Made by a program: the position numbers and the translations under genes. Positions 24,921 through 37,089 of a DNA stretch of 64,000 nucleotides are shown here, piece by piece. A model generated the notes under the pieces. The model was not told the origin of the DNA, searched no databases, and saw only the letters and a program-made list of their open reading frames with translations. The DNA is from Andrena cerasifolii (lineage: Eukaryota; Arthropoda; Insecta; Hymenoptera; Andrenidae): NCBI RefSeq assembly GCF_050908995.1, contig NC_135121.1, forward strand, positions 14,074,001-14,138,000, read 5' to 3'. The number at the start of each line of letters is the position of its first letter. Position 1 is the first letter of the stretch.

Positions 24921-25440
24921 TCCCATGGAAAACATTTCATGTAAAAATTGTAGCCAAGTCTCGTGACTCTTTACCCGTAAAAAGTTGGGAGATCTCGTGT
25001 AGAACCGAGTCTAGCGCTCTCATTAGCTCTGACACTTTCATTCACAAATCACTGAATCTTTAGTTAAAGAACATTTTGTGACTTGGCAATTACGCAGTAC
25101 GAGAATGCGACGTCTGTTGTTTACATTTTAATATTCACGTTTATTAATAAAGTATCGCATAAAATAATATTTACATATAGGAACTGGACGTACATGTATT
25201 TACAGCGTGGACTTAATTTTACATAACATTGTAAGGTGTAATAACTTCCCCGTGCTGCGTAATTGCCAAGTCACAAAATGTTCTTTAACTAAAGACGTAG
25301 ACTTGGAGTGATTTGTGAATGAAAGTGTCAGAGTTAACGAGAGCGCTAGACTCGGTTCTACATGAGAGATCTCCCAACTTTTTTACCGGTGAAAAGTCAC
25401 GAGACTTGGCTACATTTTTTACATAAAATGTTTTCGATGA
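24921..25440. mobile_element. Long fold-back element, about 190-bp arms
   Basis: The left arm (about 24921-25108) is matched in reverse complement by about 25249-25440, with only scattered differences. Shared blocks include ACTTTCATTCACAAATCACT, GAACCGAGTCTAGCGCTCTC and TTTAGTTAAAGAACATTTTG. The loop of about 140 bp contains AATAAAGTATCGCATAAAAT. Precise ends and target duplication were not resolved. Class II fold-back or MITE is the likely type. Confidence 0.8.
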
Positions 25441-26311
25441 GACACAATTTACTCGTACAGAATCAAAGTCTAAGAGCCCCCTGAAAATTACAGCCTTGGC
25501 GTGTGTACCTTTTCCCCGTTCAAGTTGAATCGCCCGAGCCGATTTTTGTTGGAACGTAACTCGTAACAAATCATTTAGTAACTCGTCTCTAAATGCCTCG
25601 CGAGTATTCGTTAGATTCCTTACAACAGTTTAAGCGAATGTTGGATGGTGCGTGCAACCAACCGACGAATTTGTACCTCTCGTTAGCCAACTACCGCTAA
25701 CGTAAACCGAACCTATCCGAACCAAGCGCTGCCTTCTTACGTTCACGCGGACGCTGTAACCCCTAGATTTGGCTGCGAGCTCGAAGAAACGCTTTGGCAA
25801 GATAATTGCCTTCAATCCCACTAATTAAGAAAACGCCTTGGAAAGAGATTCAATTCACACGATCGTGAGCCCAGAGCTTGAGGAATTGCAAACCGGTTCA
25901 TCGTCGTACACCGTTCGGCGGTGTTGGGTGGAGGTTCAGTTAGAGACGGCAGGCATTCGTCGCCGTGCCGCGCCGCGCCGCCGACGGAATCTTTCGCAGG
26001 GGTGTTTCGGGAGCAAAAGACAGCTGAGCTTCGAATCGTCGACACGCAAAGCGGACATCGAATCGAGAGGGGAGGAACATTCCTCGTAGGTCAGCGCATA
26101 GAACGATTTTAGCTACAGTCTTTGGGCTGCTCGTGTCTCGCGTCGCTTCGCGACTAGCTCGTGTCAAGAATTGTTTAATTTGGGCAGATGTCCATCGTGT
26201 TACGCTCCATGAAATCTAGTTGGGATAGATTATATTAGAAATGCGAGAAAACCTTTGCCCCTTTCCTTCCCCAATTTCTTTGCTCGTGGAATACTTATCG
26301 CTGCAAGTGTC

Positions 26312-26314
26312 TTC

Positions 26315-26347
<33 letters not shown>
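26312..26347. repeat. CT microsatellite
   Basis: TCTC dinucleotide run with one CGC interruption. Confidence 0.9.
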
Positions 26348-28423
26348 GTTTTAACTAGGCAACAAGAACAGTAACCGTTTCGATGAAACTTCGAGGGATC
26401 TCTTACCATACATTGTCCAACCCGCGTCGTGTGAAATGTGCCTCGCGTTACATATACATGTATAGTATACCATCTACGATACCCTCTACGATCTTGCGAC
26501 GTCCGATACGATAACCTCCAACATTAAATAAATAGCCCGAGGAAACAACGAAAGAAAGAAAGAAAGAAAGGGCTAATGATAACTATGCCTTGTATACACG
26601 ATATAATAGATGTTGCCGCAACGCGGAAGCTACGGAAATGCATCGGCAATGGTAGCCGAATTGCCACGACAGATGGTTCGTACGAAACATCTGAATCGGA
26701 TGAGAGAAGCAACGGTTAGAATATTACCGCGTCCTAGGCTAATTTATTCGTCATCTTTTCGAACATCTTTTCAATTCACTGTAATATTCGCAAACGAATA
26801 GAAACGCGTTGCGACTGTACGATCGAACATCGTAGCAACAATACAGTTTTAAATAAAAGACCGTCCTCTCCCGACAAATCGTCACCGTTCCGAGTTTAAA
26901 GCAGAGGTTATAAGCTGTACACATTTTGCCACGAAGATTGGTGGTGGATCGGTCGGTAAAGAAGTATTACATGTGTATCGAAGACTCTCGGAAGCTATCG
27001 GGGGAACAGCCGAGCAGTGCGGGCAGAGTGGCATGAGTGACTGTGTATACTATCGGTTACGCAACAAACCAGAGATACGATGACACGAAGCTACGATCAT
27101 TTTATGAAATACATTTCGTTTCGTCCGTTACGCATTCTCTCGATCCCTTTTTCCCTCCCCCTCCCATCGCTCTCTCATCACCCTCGTACAACACTGCCAG
27201 GTCTCTCGCCATCTCTCGCGTTGCTCAAGTACATAGGTACAATGTAAAATTATAGGTAATTAATAGGTAAATTATAGAGCGCGTAACTTCTATGTTTCCA
27301 GCGTCATCATTCTGAATTCATGTACATACGGTCCGCCATGTTTTTCTTCGAATCTCTAACCACCATCGAAATATGCAATCGAGCATCCAAAGAATTTAAG
27401 CAACGCTTAATAAAATGCAACAATCATTATACGTACATAAATATGTATGTCGATCGAGGCTTATAGAGGCTCGAGGATCGAAAGCAGAGTACTCTTTGGA
27501 ATGTGTGGAAAACTATAATAAACGTAAAGGTTGTAACTCTACTTTATATCCGTTAGACGATATCCATTTAATAACACTGATTTTCGAGTAGCACAAAGTA
27601 TTCGATAGCTATTAGTCTAGGAGTTGTACTCTAGACCCTAGACTATCGGCCGTTTACAACTCGAATCCGATCAATGGAAATTTCTGTGGTAGAAAAACTG
27701 TTGAAATAATAACGCGCATTACTTTTATTACTCGCGCCGTTACTACTTGGTAGCACTGTTATTACTATTATTAGGTGTGTTACACAATACTCTCGTGTCT
27801 TCTCAAACGAGTTTCACTGGCCATTGACCAAAGCTAGATAACGTTGTGTATCGCGGCGACCCATTTACCGAGTTGCTAATCTTGGACTCTAATCCGAACT
27901 TGATTTTCCCCTGTATGTACCAACTAAAAATTTTCTCATTCCCATTCTCATTCGATAGCTACTCATTTAAGGGCCGTTACACGAAAAGATTTCGCAAATT
28001 AATAGCTCGACTATCCGTTCACTCGTGATTGGTTATAATTTGTGACGTAACCAAACACGTCGTTTCACAAACACACCCTATTCTTTCTTATAATTTTTCT
28101 GTATAATTTCGAAAACACCACAGCAGGCCACGGACCATGACATTCAAACGAAAGATCGGCTACGCGTTTGTATATGATTAGTACCCCGGCTCGTTACGTG
28201 AGTACATTTATTCGAAATTTTAACTATTTAGAAATATCGCCGCGATATTACGCGAATTTTTTTCGAAAAAGTTGCTACACTATTGCAAATATATACCCAT
28301 GTAGAGTATATATATATATATATATTATCGTCGTGTAACGCGCGACGACGATAAACGCACGTAGTAAACATATCCATACACGTACAGCGAATAAGTACGC
28401 GTGTACGCAAAAGCGAACGCGAC

Positions 28424-28493
28424 AGGCAGGCAAGCAGGCGAGCAGGCGAGCCGGCGAGCCGGCAAGCAGTCAAGCAAGCGGGCAGGCAAGCAT
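28424..28493. repeat. Degenerate CAGGCAAG/CAGGCGAG tandem repeat
   Basis: About 70 bp of eight-base units related to GCAGGCAA and GCCGGCGA in head-to-tail order. It gives cysteine/alanine-rich frames that are unlikely to be protein. Confidence 0.75.
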
Positions 28494-30202
28494 GGAAGGC
28501 ACGACGGAAAAAGCAGAATGACAGTTGGTAATTATAACGAAGAGCGGATTCCGTGGAGCAAGGCTGGTGAGCCCCGTGCAAGTAACGAAGTCCGCGCCGT
28601 AGCGCGCCACCACGTGTCTGACTAGCTAGCTGGTTCGCTGCTGCGTGCTTGCTCGGTAGCCACGCGCTGTAGCACAGGCATAGATGATGGCGTCCCACGA
28701 TACAATTTTCAATATAGTAGAGATAGTTTTATCCAACAAAAATTGATATTATCCGACACGATCGTGAGCTTTAGGTCGCGAGCGTAGTGATTATTTCATC
28801 GATATACACTTACCAATGCGATGGTCCATAGCGATGAAATCGCAGTAGATGTAACGCACACGCGGTGTAATAATGTCCTCGTGGGCCAGAAATGTTTACT
28901 CGATAATCGATCAACTGTCAAACAGAAAAGAGACTGGTGAAAAAACACGGGAATACATGCACCGCTTCATTGCGACCTGATAATTGTAGTTGAAACACGC
29001 GTGCAGTAGCTAAGCGAGTGAAATGATATAAACGACCCAGCAAAAAAAAAAGTAGAAAACCTGATGGACAATTCGCGCGAGGACGCTTGCACGAGCGTGA
29101 TCGCGAAATTTGCTCCGTACGCGCCGCGTAAAGTGTTCGCGTCAAAGTTCGCGTCAAAGTTCGCGAATGTACGAGCAATAAATGAGAAGCACACCGAGAG
29201 CACAGCGCGTCCACACCGTTCAACAGTTTGATCACACGCGGCGAGTCTTGGCGGCTTCTTCTCACGTTTTCTTCGCAGCCCAACTAATCCGTCGTTGGAC
29301 AACTCACCGGCGTATGCCCGCGTAGTTTTCTTGCGTTTTATTCACTCACACTGTCGTTCTCTATCCAAATTATTACTCGTTACAACTAATTTCTCAATGT
29401 CTGTGACAGATAAACACTACGAATGCGGCGGGTTCTCGTGTCGTGTGCGCCAGCGTCAGTAAGATTGACAGTCGGCGCTGATGACAGACAGGTGCGCCCG
29501 CCTTCCGGCCTAACAAGTCGGCAACCTACCGTCGTGCCCGCGTATCTTTCTCTGTCGCTTGCGTACCCGTCCACCCGCCTGCCCGCCAAACCGCACGTAG
29601 TACGTAGGTATGAATCGGTATGCATGTACGTACGTAAATACATACATACATATACGCACAGACACACGTTACGCTATTCATTCCTTCGTTCAGCAGTTGA
29701 CTGCCATCTAGTGGCAACCTGCTCTAAACGACGCGCATACGCTATTCTCAATCACGCGTGCTTCTCTCATCATTGATTTCAACCAGGTAGATCCCGATCG
29801 TATTGCAACTGCTTTAAACTTTTATGTCTGTTACAGTAATTAGAAAAACCAAGTCCACGCGCATGAAACACGTCTCCAATACTCCATGTACATATAATTA
29901 CAATACAATACATTAAACGGGAAGAAATATGAAGGATGGATGGGAAGACAGAGATAAAAATATACACGACATAACGTTCCGTTTTCTTTTGCCTTGCTTT
30001 GCTTTCGTGCTGCGTGTTTAATATCGTATAACAACATTACTTGCCATAGTTTGTTGCTAATGGTACTCGAATGTTCATCAAATCATTTTTACACTACGCC
30101 GTTTTGCACAGAAACATTTAATGTATCATACATGCTTCGCTATTCTTCATTCTAATGCACAAACATACACTTTCATCGTCTCTATTCGATTCCATATTAT
30201 TC

Positions 30203-30508
30203 TCAATACAGATCGACCAAAGTAGCTGGCAGATATTGCCTTTTCTCCCCCTTTTTGTTCTGACGCGCACGTTCCTGTTGCATTAAGGATATTCGTTTGT
30301 CTCGTTTCAGACTGTACAGGCATTCTTCCAGGTCCTTGAATAACAGGTTACATTTTTCCTGCGATCTGTACCATCCATAAGCTTCGACGCAATCTGCGAG
30401 ACGTAACTCAAAATCTCTGCAAAACGGATGGTCTTGGTAATTGTACGCGCTGCCTAATGTTTCCGTCCAGGGAGTTTTGAAGGCGGGTAGTCCATAAAAG
30501 TTCATCAT
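30203..30508 (-). CDS. NDUFS5: NADH dehydrogenase iron-sulfur protein 5 (complex I 15 kDa subunit)
   Basis: Accessory subunit of respiratory complex I in the mitochondrial intermembrane space, imported by the Mia40 disulfide relay. 101 aa in one coding exon. The twin CX9C motif is clear: C30-C40 (CRDFELRLADC) and C53-C63 (CNLLFKDLEEC). ADCVEAYG in the helix between and the basic C-terminal tail are family features. Two adjacent ATGs begin the frame. A splice acceptor (TTTTAACAG) lies six bases upstream of the first ATG, so a non-coding 5' exon exists upstream. The iron-sulfur name is historical; no cluster ligands are expected. Confidence 0.9.
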   Translation of the reverse strand: MMNFYGLPAFKTPWTETLGSAYNYQDHPFCRDFELRLADCVEAYGWYRSQEKCNLLFKDLEECLYSLKRDKRISLMQQERARQNKKGEKRQYLPATLVDLY

Positions 30509-31681
30509 GTTTCTGTTAAAAGCATAGGTTACAATTCATTTTCCTACTTGGAATTATTTATTTAAAATGGGATAATATATACTGACGACAAAAAACCTTC
30601 CGCATAAACTAAACTGCAAACTAAACAAAATTATTTTGTGTTATCCCTTATTCATTAATCTAACCTCTACGTAACTATCGTTCGCGTTTCATTCTTTTTT
30701 TCCTTTTCAAATATCTAGACAAAGCATGCAGCGTAAAAATTAAGCATTAAATCAATACGTTACATACATTATTTAAAATCTGACTAAATCAGACTAATTT
30801 CACAAAACTGACAAAAGATGTTGCCAACCATTCACCACATTTACGTAACAATTGACAATGCACTACCTGCGCAGTGCGCTACTATCCGTATCCTATACAT
30901 ATATGTAATGTACGTTAGTATGCAAGTTAATTTCATAGGCATTGCCATCTGTTGGCAAAGTAGTCGGTCTTCTTTCCTTACCAATTACCAATCGAAAAAT
31001 TCCATTATTTTATACTCGCCCGATTGCGAGTTGTGACAATTATTGATGCTGATTTCCATGTAGTATGCAGAACATGTTTTCGAATATCTCTACGCCAGAG
31101 TATAATGGGTGAATTCCACTTACCCCCAAATCGCCTGTGAGTTTCATTAGGGTAGGTTTTCCTATACGCGACTGGACGCATCGTCAAGAATTTCAAAGTC
31201 GATTTTCTCGAAAATGAAGCGCGATATGAAAAAAAGTTACTCTTTCTTTTCGATTTATAACAAGTAAATAAGTCGAGAAAAAGAAATAACATTTTTTGTT
31301 ATTGCGCTCCATTTTCGAGAAAATCGACTTTGAAATTCTTGACGATGCGTCCAGTCGCGTATAAGGAAACCTACCGTAATGAATCTGACGGGCGATTTGG
31401 GCGTAAGTGGAATTCGCCCAAAGGGGAAAATTTTTGAATTTTGGCGGGAATCATATTCGTAAGATGAGGAAATGTATAAGAATTTATGTAAGTATAAATA
31501 TTGTATGTGTACAATCTTTGTTCAGTACAGCTATATATTGCGAAAACCCGCGTAAACTGTGTATAGTAAGACATGATTAAATAACACGATCCAGGTACAT
31601 TTCTTACAGCTTACAGTAACAGGTTTAATTTTTTTTTGTCGTTACGTTAATATCAATTGCCTTTATTTGTTATCTACACGA
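30509..31681. other. Intergenic between NDUFS5 and CTU2
   Basis: It holds the NDUFS5 upstream region, whose non-coding exon was not located, and the hairpin element 31107-31419. The remainder is AT-rich with no recognisable exon. Confidence 0.5.
31107..31419. mobile_element. 313-bp full-length hairpin element (MITE)
   Basis: Ends GGGTGAATTCCACTTAC at the left and the complement of GGGCGAATTCCACTTAC at the right. The complementarity runs through the element (for example GCATCGTCAAGAATTTCAAA at 31178-31197 against its complement around 31330-31350). It continues into the centre around 31240, leaving only a few unpaired bases. A target duplication was not identified. Transcription across it would give a dsRNA hairpin of about 150 bp. 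Confidence 0.85.
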
Positions 31682-33542
31682 TTATAAGAGAAAGTCTGTT
31701 ATTTCTTTTCGTAAACTCGTGATTTGCAATTCTTTGCGGATTTTATTAAATATGAAATCAGGTAATGCAGTACACATTCCATTTGAATTTAAGAAAATTA
31801 ACCTGCAGCCATAACAGAGATATTTTTCAAGTGTTTCGGGTTGTAGAGATGGCACGTTGGGGAGAATATCAGCACTAGCGGTACTCTTGCACAGACATAT
31901 TTTCTTGTCCAAATTACATGCACCTTCTACCTGCTCATTGTCATCTTTTGATTGCCCATAAAGGTTTAACGAACCTGAAACCACGTTTGACAAACAATCC
32001 GTACCTGTTGAAACTAGTCTGGAAAATGTTCTCGCTTCGACAACCGAAGGTTGCTCTTGCGAGTAACACGAGTCTATAGTCGAGCCACAAATTATACAGA
32101 TGTCATTAATATCAGCATTGGCATTTGTTTTGGTCGCCAATTTTTCACTAGTACGATATATCGTAGACACGGTACTATGAAATTCAGAGTCTAATCGACG
32201 AACAAAATTTTCCGTAATGCTCCTTATAGAAGCAGGAAAAGATTGATTATATTTTAGAGAAGCAAAAACCGGAATTATTTCACAGCATTCTAAATAACCA
32301 ACAACATCCTCTTCGGTGAAGTCTCTCAGTGGTCTAAGAAGCGTTACATCGCCGCATCTTGCATCAGAAAAGCCGACGTTCAGAGACAACTGAGAGCCTC
32401 TTCCGGTTGATACATTTCCAAGCACTTTTATCGCGAGATCAACGGATGTATCGGCGATAAAGATTTTATTACAACCCAGTTTACGAGCTGCAGATACAAG
32501 TAACTCGCGTCTTAGTTGATGGAGTAATTCATCTCTCGCCGTATCGTTTTCCAACTTGCTGAACATTTCTTGCATGAGTACATCATTGTCAGCGGTGCTT
32601 GCACATGGCACGTTTATCGATTGTATCTCGTCGCAAAGATTATCGATCGTACACCTTGACAAAGACAGTATGAGCGTTGGTAACCCTAGATCGTCCGCTT
32701 CTGTGGCTAGCATATTTCGAATGAGTTCCCTTTCTTCGACTGTACGCCCTTTCGCTATGCCATCTATAAAGATGGGTGAAAACACATAAAAGATCATCTT
32801 AGTAGACAATTACTTGTAACATATGCTTCACTGGTTTTACTACTTGGCTTCGCTCAAAATTTAGATTCTGAGTTTATAAAAAAAAATATTTTTAATTTTT
32901 TTTATAAAATATTTTTTTTGTGAAAATAGTCACATTCACCCAGATTAGCTAGGTATAATGAGCTGGGACACATTTCGTGACTCCAGAGTTTACAGTTCAA
33001 AAGTTTTTAGGCGACAAAGAAATACATAAACACTTTCTGCTTTATATATTAAGATATGTATCTTTACCATCTATATAAAGTATTTTCCATTGACACTGCA
33101 GCCTTTTGGGAACCGATTCGTTTGCGTTAGCTTTGATAAGATGAGCCAGAACCGTTGAATTCGCCTTTCCTGAATGAGCGATAAGTATCGAATCATTTGG
33201 GCGCACTGATCTTGATTTACCAAGTGTGGCTCTAAACTTGTGCGTTACTATAGACAAGAAGCACGCCTTACAATATCTATTTTTGCTCCTCAACGAGATA
33301 TGAATTTTATGGCATCCACATTTTGCGCAAGAGGTTTTAGCATCAGGTGTGAGTGTAGCAGAATCGGTAGAGGCATTTATTCTGCGAAAAGTAAATCAAC
33401 ACAGACAACGTGATTCAGAGAGAATACATTGTTAACCTTTTAGGGAAGAATATGAAATTAGTGTGTGATGAAGTACTCACGTATTTGCCACTGTTTCATC
33501 TGTTTCAAAAGTTTCATACTCAAACGTATTTAACGTACACAT
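31682..33542 (-). CDS. Ctu2: Cytoplasmic tRNA 2-thiolation protein 2 (Ncs2/Ctu2)
   Basis: Partner of Ctu1 in the cytosolic complex that puts sulfur on U34 of tRNA-Lys, -Glu and -Gln, using sulfur relayed by Urm1. Three exons with agreeing phases: 33481-33542, 33068-33381 and 31682-32763; 485 aa, close to the human length. Near the N-terminus is a zinc-type cluster (CAKCGC at 39-44, CKAC at 58-61). It is followed by FLSIVTHKFRATLGKSR and a PP-loop-like SILIAHSGKANSTV. The middle has ELLVSAARKLGCNKIFIADT and RPLRDFTEEDVVGYL. A second Cys pair set (CIIC, CYGC) lies near the C-terminus. The start codon was chosen because the first exon splices in frame and gives the expected Cys cluster spacing. 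Confidence 0.93.
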
Positions 33543-33926
33543 TGCTCCTTACAATTGCAGTATTTTACCTGTACAATTCGTCAGTGATTTTATTTTCGTT
33601 TTGCTCGCTGAAATAAACTTCAATCTCCAAATAAACCAACTTTTATTCTTATTATCCTTTTCTGTTGTAATCAAGGACTACATATGCAAGTATGTATATA
33701 GTTGAATCATCAGGCCAAATTAAGGCAGCGTGTGAGTACATACATGTGACTCGTGCTCGTGATTTTCGTGAATGCGCATTTATATTGTAGTAGATGCATA
33801 CTTGTAAATAGTGGCGTACATCATGCAAATCTTATGTAGTATTACAGTATTGCAGTTACGTAGGTTACGTAGATGCATGCATATCATGAACGTAGGAATA
33901 TAGGGACGGAGGAATGCAGACAGAGT

Positions 33927-34209
33927 TCGGAGGGATTCGGCTGCACTGATGGGGGAGGGGAAACACCTACAGGAGCGGTAGTAATGTGCGTGAACTGACG
34001 CCAGCGCCAACCAGTGAAGTGGCGCCAACGCGAACCGACACCACGGCCAATCAGCGTCACCAGGAAATATGTTGTCGACGCTGGTTGGCCGCAGCGTCAC
34101 TCGCTTGACGCTGGCGTCGGTTAGTCTCCAATCTTGGCGTCTCACGCACACATTACCACCGCTCCTGTAGGTGTTTCCCCCTCCATCAGTGCAGCCGAAT
34201 CCCTCCGAA
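33927..34209. mobile_element. Short inverted-repeat element, family with 52223-52518
   Basis: About 70-bp terminal inverted repeats: TCGGAGGGATTCGGCTGCAC on the left and its complement ending at 34209, followed by AACACCTACAGGAGCGGT. The interior is GC-rich (GACGCCAGCGCCAACCAG and TTGTCGACGCTGGTTGGCC). The interior, but not the outer termini, recurs in the opposite orientation at 52223-52518. No coding sequence. Confidence 0.82.
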
Positions 34210-34222
34210 AATTATCGTACAC

Positions 34223-34305
34223 ATGACTTGGATTGGTTGATTCTTATGGAGCTCTTTTCGTCTGGCACCAGCACAGAGTCAGTGCGAGATACCGAATTCG
34301 CTATG
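34223..34305. mobile_element. Fragment of the 60879-61707 element family
   Basis: It carries ATGACTTGGATTGGTTG followed by CAGAGTCAGTGCGAGATACC and GAATTCGCTAT. These are the subterminal and terminal blocks of the element at 60879-61707. It looks like an internally deleted and end-truncated copy. Confidence 0.65.
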
Positions 34306-34690
34306 AATAGAGTTGGAATAGAGTTGATTAAAATCATACATATGTATACATAATCTATTTTCACTGAACTCTAAACATACTTGGAGAGTGAACAGAGCAA
34401 TGTTGGCCGGCCTGAGAAAGAGGGAAGATAACGGGTGAACCTATTTCTGTCTTACAACAGGCTATGGATGTAGTGTATGTGAGTGAAGTTACCCGCGCAC
34501 ACATACATACATGACACAGATAGTACAAAGTGAGAGGGATAATAGAAAGAAGGATAGGTTCACCACTTATCTTGTATTTCCCTCGGATCGCTGTCGCCTC
34601 TACTTCATCCCACTGCTGTTCACTCTCCAGGTATGTTTAGAACTCAAAGTCTATTTCATTCTTACTCTATTCCATCTAGATATTCTGACA

Positions 34691-35110
34691 CAGGGTTGCC
34701 AGATTGGGCGGAATTCCGCCATTTGGGCTACATTTCAAAACCAACTGACGCTCAAAAATTGAAATTGGCAGTTGGCGCCTGAATTGGGCTACGATATCGA
34801 CCAGGGTTGCTTTGGACGAAATTTCGATATTTGGGCTGCCCAACACTAAATGGCATTCAAATATTTTATGAAATAGATTATTATGTTGTCTTAAAACGTT
34901 AATTTTATTTTTCACATCAGTTTTATTTAAATTCGTTTTTGTTCAAATAAAGTTTATTTGTTGTCTCTAAAAGAAATAAAGAAAACAGTTCCAGAAAATA
35001 TTGAGAAAATATTTAAATCCTTTGCATTCAAGATATTTGAATTATGGCGCCTTTGAGCTACTTTTCCTACGCTTTTTGCGGCTCGACATTAAAACTATCT
35101 GGCAACCCTG
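34691..35110. mobile_element. Inverted-repeat element with CAGGGTTGCCAGAT ends
   Basis: A perfect 14-base terminal inverted repeat CAGGGTTGCCAGAT encloses 420 bp. A related CCAGGGTTGC sequence occurs internally at about 34801. The flanking 8-mers do not match, so the superfamily is not assigned. AT-rich interior without coding sequence. Confidence 0.7.
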
Positions 35111-35626
35111 GTTGATTTGTGTACATACATACATGCATCGGCATGCACACTAAGTATTTACGTACGGACTACAGAATTTGAATTCAATCACTATAAAATG
35201 CTATTCAAGTTATTGTTCATCGATAGTTAATCATTGTTAAAGTCTAAATTTGTTGCCGATACTTTTTATGTCTATTTGATAGTAGATAAGAGATATTTTC
35301 TTTGATTACTTTACAATTAACAATCACCTTTGTTGGCTTTGCTGTGGTTGTTATTCATTCTGTTGGCAGTGTTGGCACCGCTCAACGCTCAACGCTCAAA
35401 CAGATTTATTAATTTGTTATCATTCTTTGCATCCGTATTTACCAATATCTAGAAGATACATATATTATTCTAGTCGCGTGATTTTCTTTACAAATTTACC
35501 TCGCAGGTACTTGATACTTGTGTTAGTTTTATATGTAGAAGCAAAAGAAGAAGTAGGAAAGAGGTTACAAGGGTAAAGATAGAAAAGTGAGGATATAAAA
35601 GGTATCGGAGGTTAAAACTTATAGAA

Positions 35627-36534
35627 ATGATAAGTGTATTAAACGTGGTAAATACTTTCGCCAGGTAATGGTTAACGATTAAAATGTAATTTGTGTATTT
35701 CTGGACCACTATATTTTTAATTGTTTACTGCCGATACAGGCTATCAGCATGTTCAGTCACTGGTCCACGCAATATTTTCACATGCGCGTATCCCTTATAT
35801 TTCCAAGCGACCAACATACTTTTGTAAGTAATATTATACTTTGCTTCTTCCAAGGATCTTTTCTATGAGATCTCTCATATCGTATATACTTTAGAGGAGA
35901 GCCGCTTAAAAAGAAAAAGAGAATCGATCCTAACATCATTAGAGCTAGGGAAGAGAGGAAGAAAAAGAAACTGGAGAAACAAATCCGTCGTATGGAGAAA
36001 AGTTCGAAGCAGTTGAAACCACTGTTTGAAGTCGAAATACCGCCAGAGTTGCTCAGTCAGAAAAAGTATGTTACAGCGCCTTAGAATTAGCTATTTTATT
36101 TTTAATATCATCACGCAGGAGCAACAATGTTCTAGGGAACTATCGCGTCAGGTTACCCCACTTTCCGCGGAGGAAACAGAAAGGAGAGAATTATTGGAAA
36201 AGGAATGGAACAGATATAAACAGCAACAATGGATAAACAACGTGCGCGTTATAGAATCCATTGTGCTCTCGCAAGAAAAAGCATTGAAAGAGCTAAAAGC
36301 AGTATCGAAACAGCTTTATAAGAAAGCGGTAGAAGTATGTATAATTCGAATATTGGAAAAGAATTATTCCTTGTGTAAACAACTAACGAATGAAATTATA
36401 TATTTCCCCAGTTCGACGACTCATTTCTGCCATATAATACAATTGGACCGGTACATACTCCACCAATAAATAATTATGATAGCCCCGACGGTGAATATAT
36501 AGATATTACGCATAAATACGAGGGAGAAACGTAA
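35627..36534 (+). CDS. mRpL40: Mitochondrial ribosomal protein L40
   Basis: Metazoan mitochondrial large-subunit ribosomal protein. Five exons: 35627-35664, 35740-35823, 35895-36065, 36136-36334 and 36412-36534; 204 aa. The first exon gives MISVLNVVNTFAR, a basic amphipathic start suited to mitochondrial import. The core EPLKKKKRIDPNIIRAREER, then KKKKLEKQIRRMEKSSKQLK, is the family hallmark, as is the C-terminal block NYDSPDGEYIDITHKYEG. A longer downstream ATG at 35751 was rejected because it is out of frame with the core after splicing. The stop overlaps a donor-like ACGTAAGT, but the protein ends where relatives end. Possible poly(A) signals AATAAA lie at 36581 and 36791. Confidence 0.93.
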
Positions 36535-37089
36535 GTGTGTGTACGACGACCGATTAGATGGGCCCGATACATGTATACGCAATAAACGATGGCCGAACGC
36601 AATTGAAAGTAGAGTTCTATGGGACGTCTGTTATCGGTCTGATGGCGGAGCTATCAATTCCCATTACTATCTCTCACCGTTGACAATTGACAATTCAGAG
36701 CTAAAGGCAAAAGATCCATTTCATGCATTCTGGATTTTTAGGTAGCATTCTCGTTTGACAGAAGAATGTACGATTTTGTGGTTGATTACAAATAAAGTAT
36801 GCCTAATTTGTTACTTACCCAGCATGAATTCGATTCAACTCAGCACCAAGTACAATTATACGCGTGCGGGAAGAATATTCGATATATTAGAGTCGGACGA
36901 TAACAGTACATTTCTATTCGTTGGCTAGTCGTTGGGATAATTTCGCGTCGGGGTAGAAAAAGTGCGCTCGCGCAGGAAAAGTTTTATCGAATGATGGATA
37001 AATTTTACCGTCGCGTCGATACGATCGACGCCGTTCAGCAACAAAGTGAATATATACGATGTGACACGTTACCGCCATGTCCGTACGGA
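36535..37089. other. Convergent 3' region of mRpL40 and the RING ligase
   Basis: Holds the 3' UTRs of the two convergent genes. AATAAA occurs at 36581-36586 and 36791-36796 on the plus strand. No other feature seen. Confidence 0.5.

Larger units (their letters stand above)
21362..30202. other. Gene-poor region between TGIF-type gene and NDUFS5
   Basis: 8.8 kb without a confident coding exon. The part at 22100-22460 is CpG-rich and is the best candidate promoter zone for the homeobox gene. Three inverted-repeat elements lie at 23985-24272, 24591-24819 and about 24921-25440. Microsatellites include CT at 26312-26347 and GAAA near 26548-26570. Another GC-rich segment with Gly/Ala/Arg-type frames (28390-28680, 29050-29700) carries small tandem repeats but no recognisable protein. 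Confidence 0.5.
33543..35626. other. Divergent intergenic region between CTU2 and mRpL40
   Basis: Shared upstream region of two divergent housekeeping genes. It contains three transposon-like segments (33927-34209, 34223-34305, 34691-35110) and AT-rich sequence. No core promoter element was recognised. Confidence 0.55.

Noticed and set aside
28424..28493. CRISPR-like regular repeat
   Set aside because: Units are eight bases and contiguous with no spacers; it is a simple tandem repeat in a eukaryotic genome.
28228..28698. 156-codon Cys/Ala/Leu-rich minus-strand frame
   Set aside because: Driven by a degenerate CAGGCAAG tandem repeat.
34801..34812. Second CCAGGGTTGC end within 34691-35110 as a separate element
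   Set aside because: Only about ten bases match and no partner end fits; treated as internal repetition.
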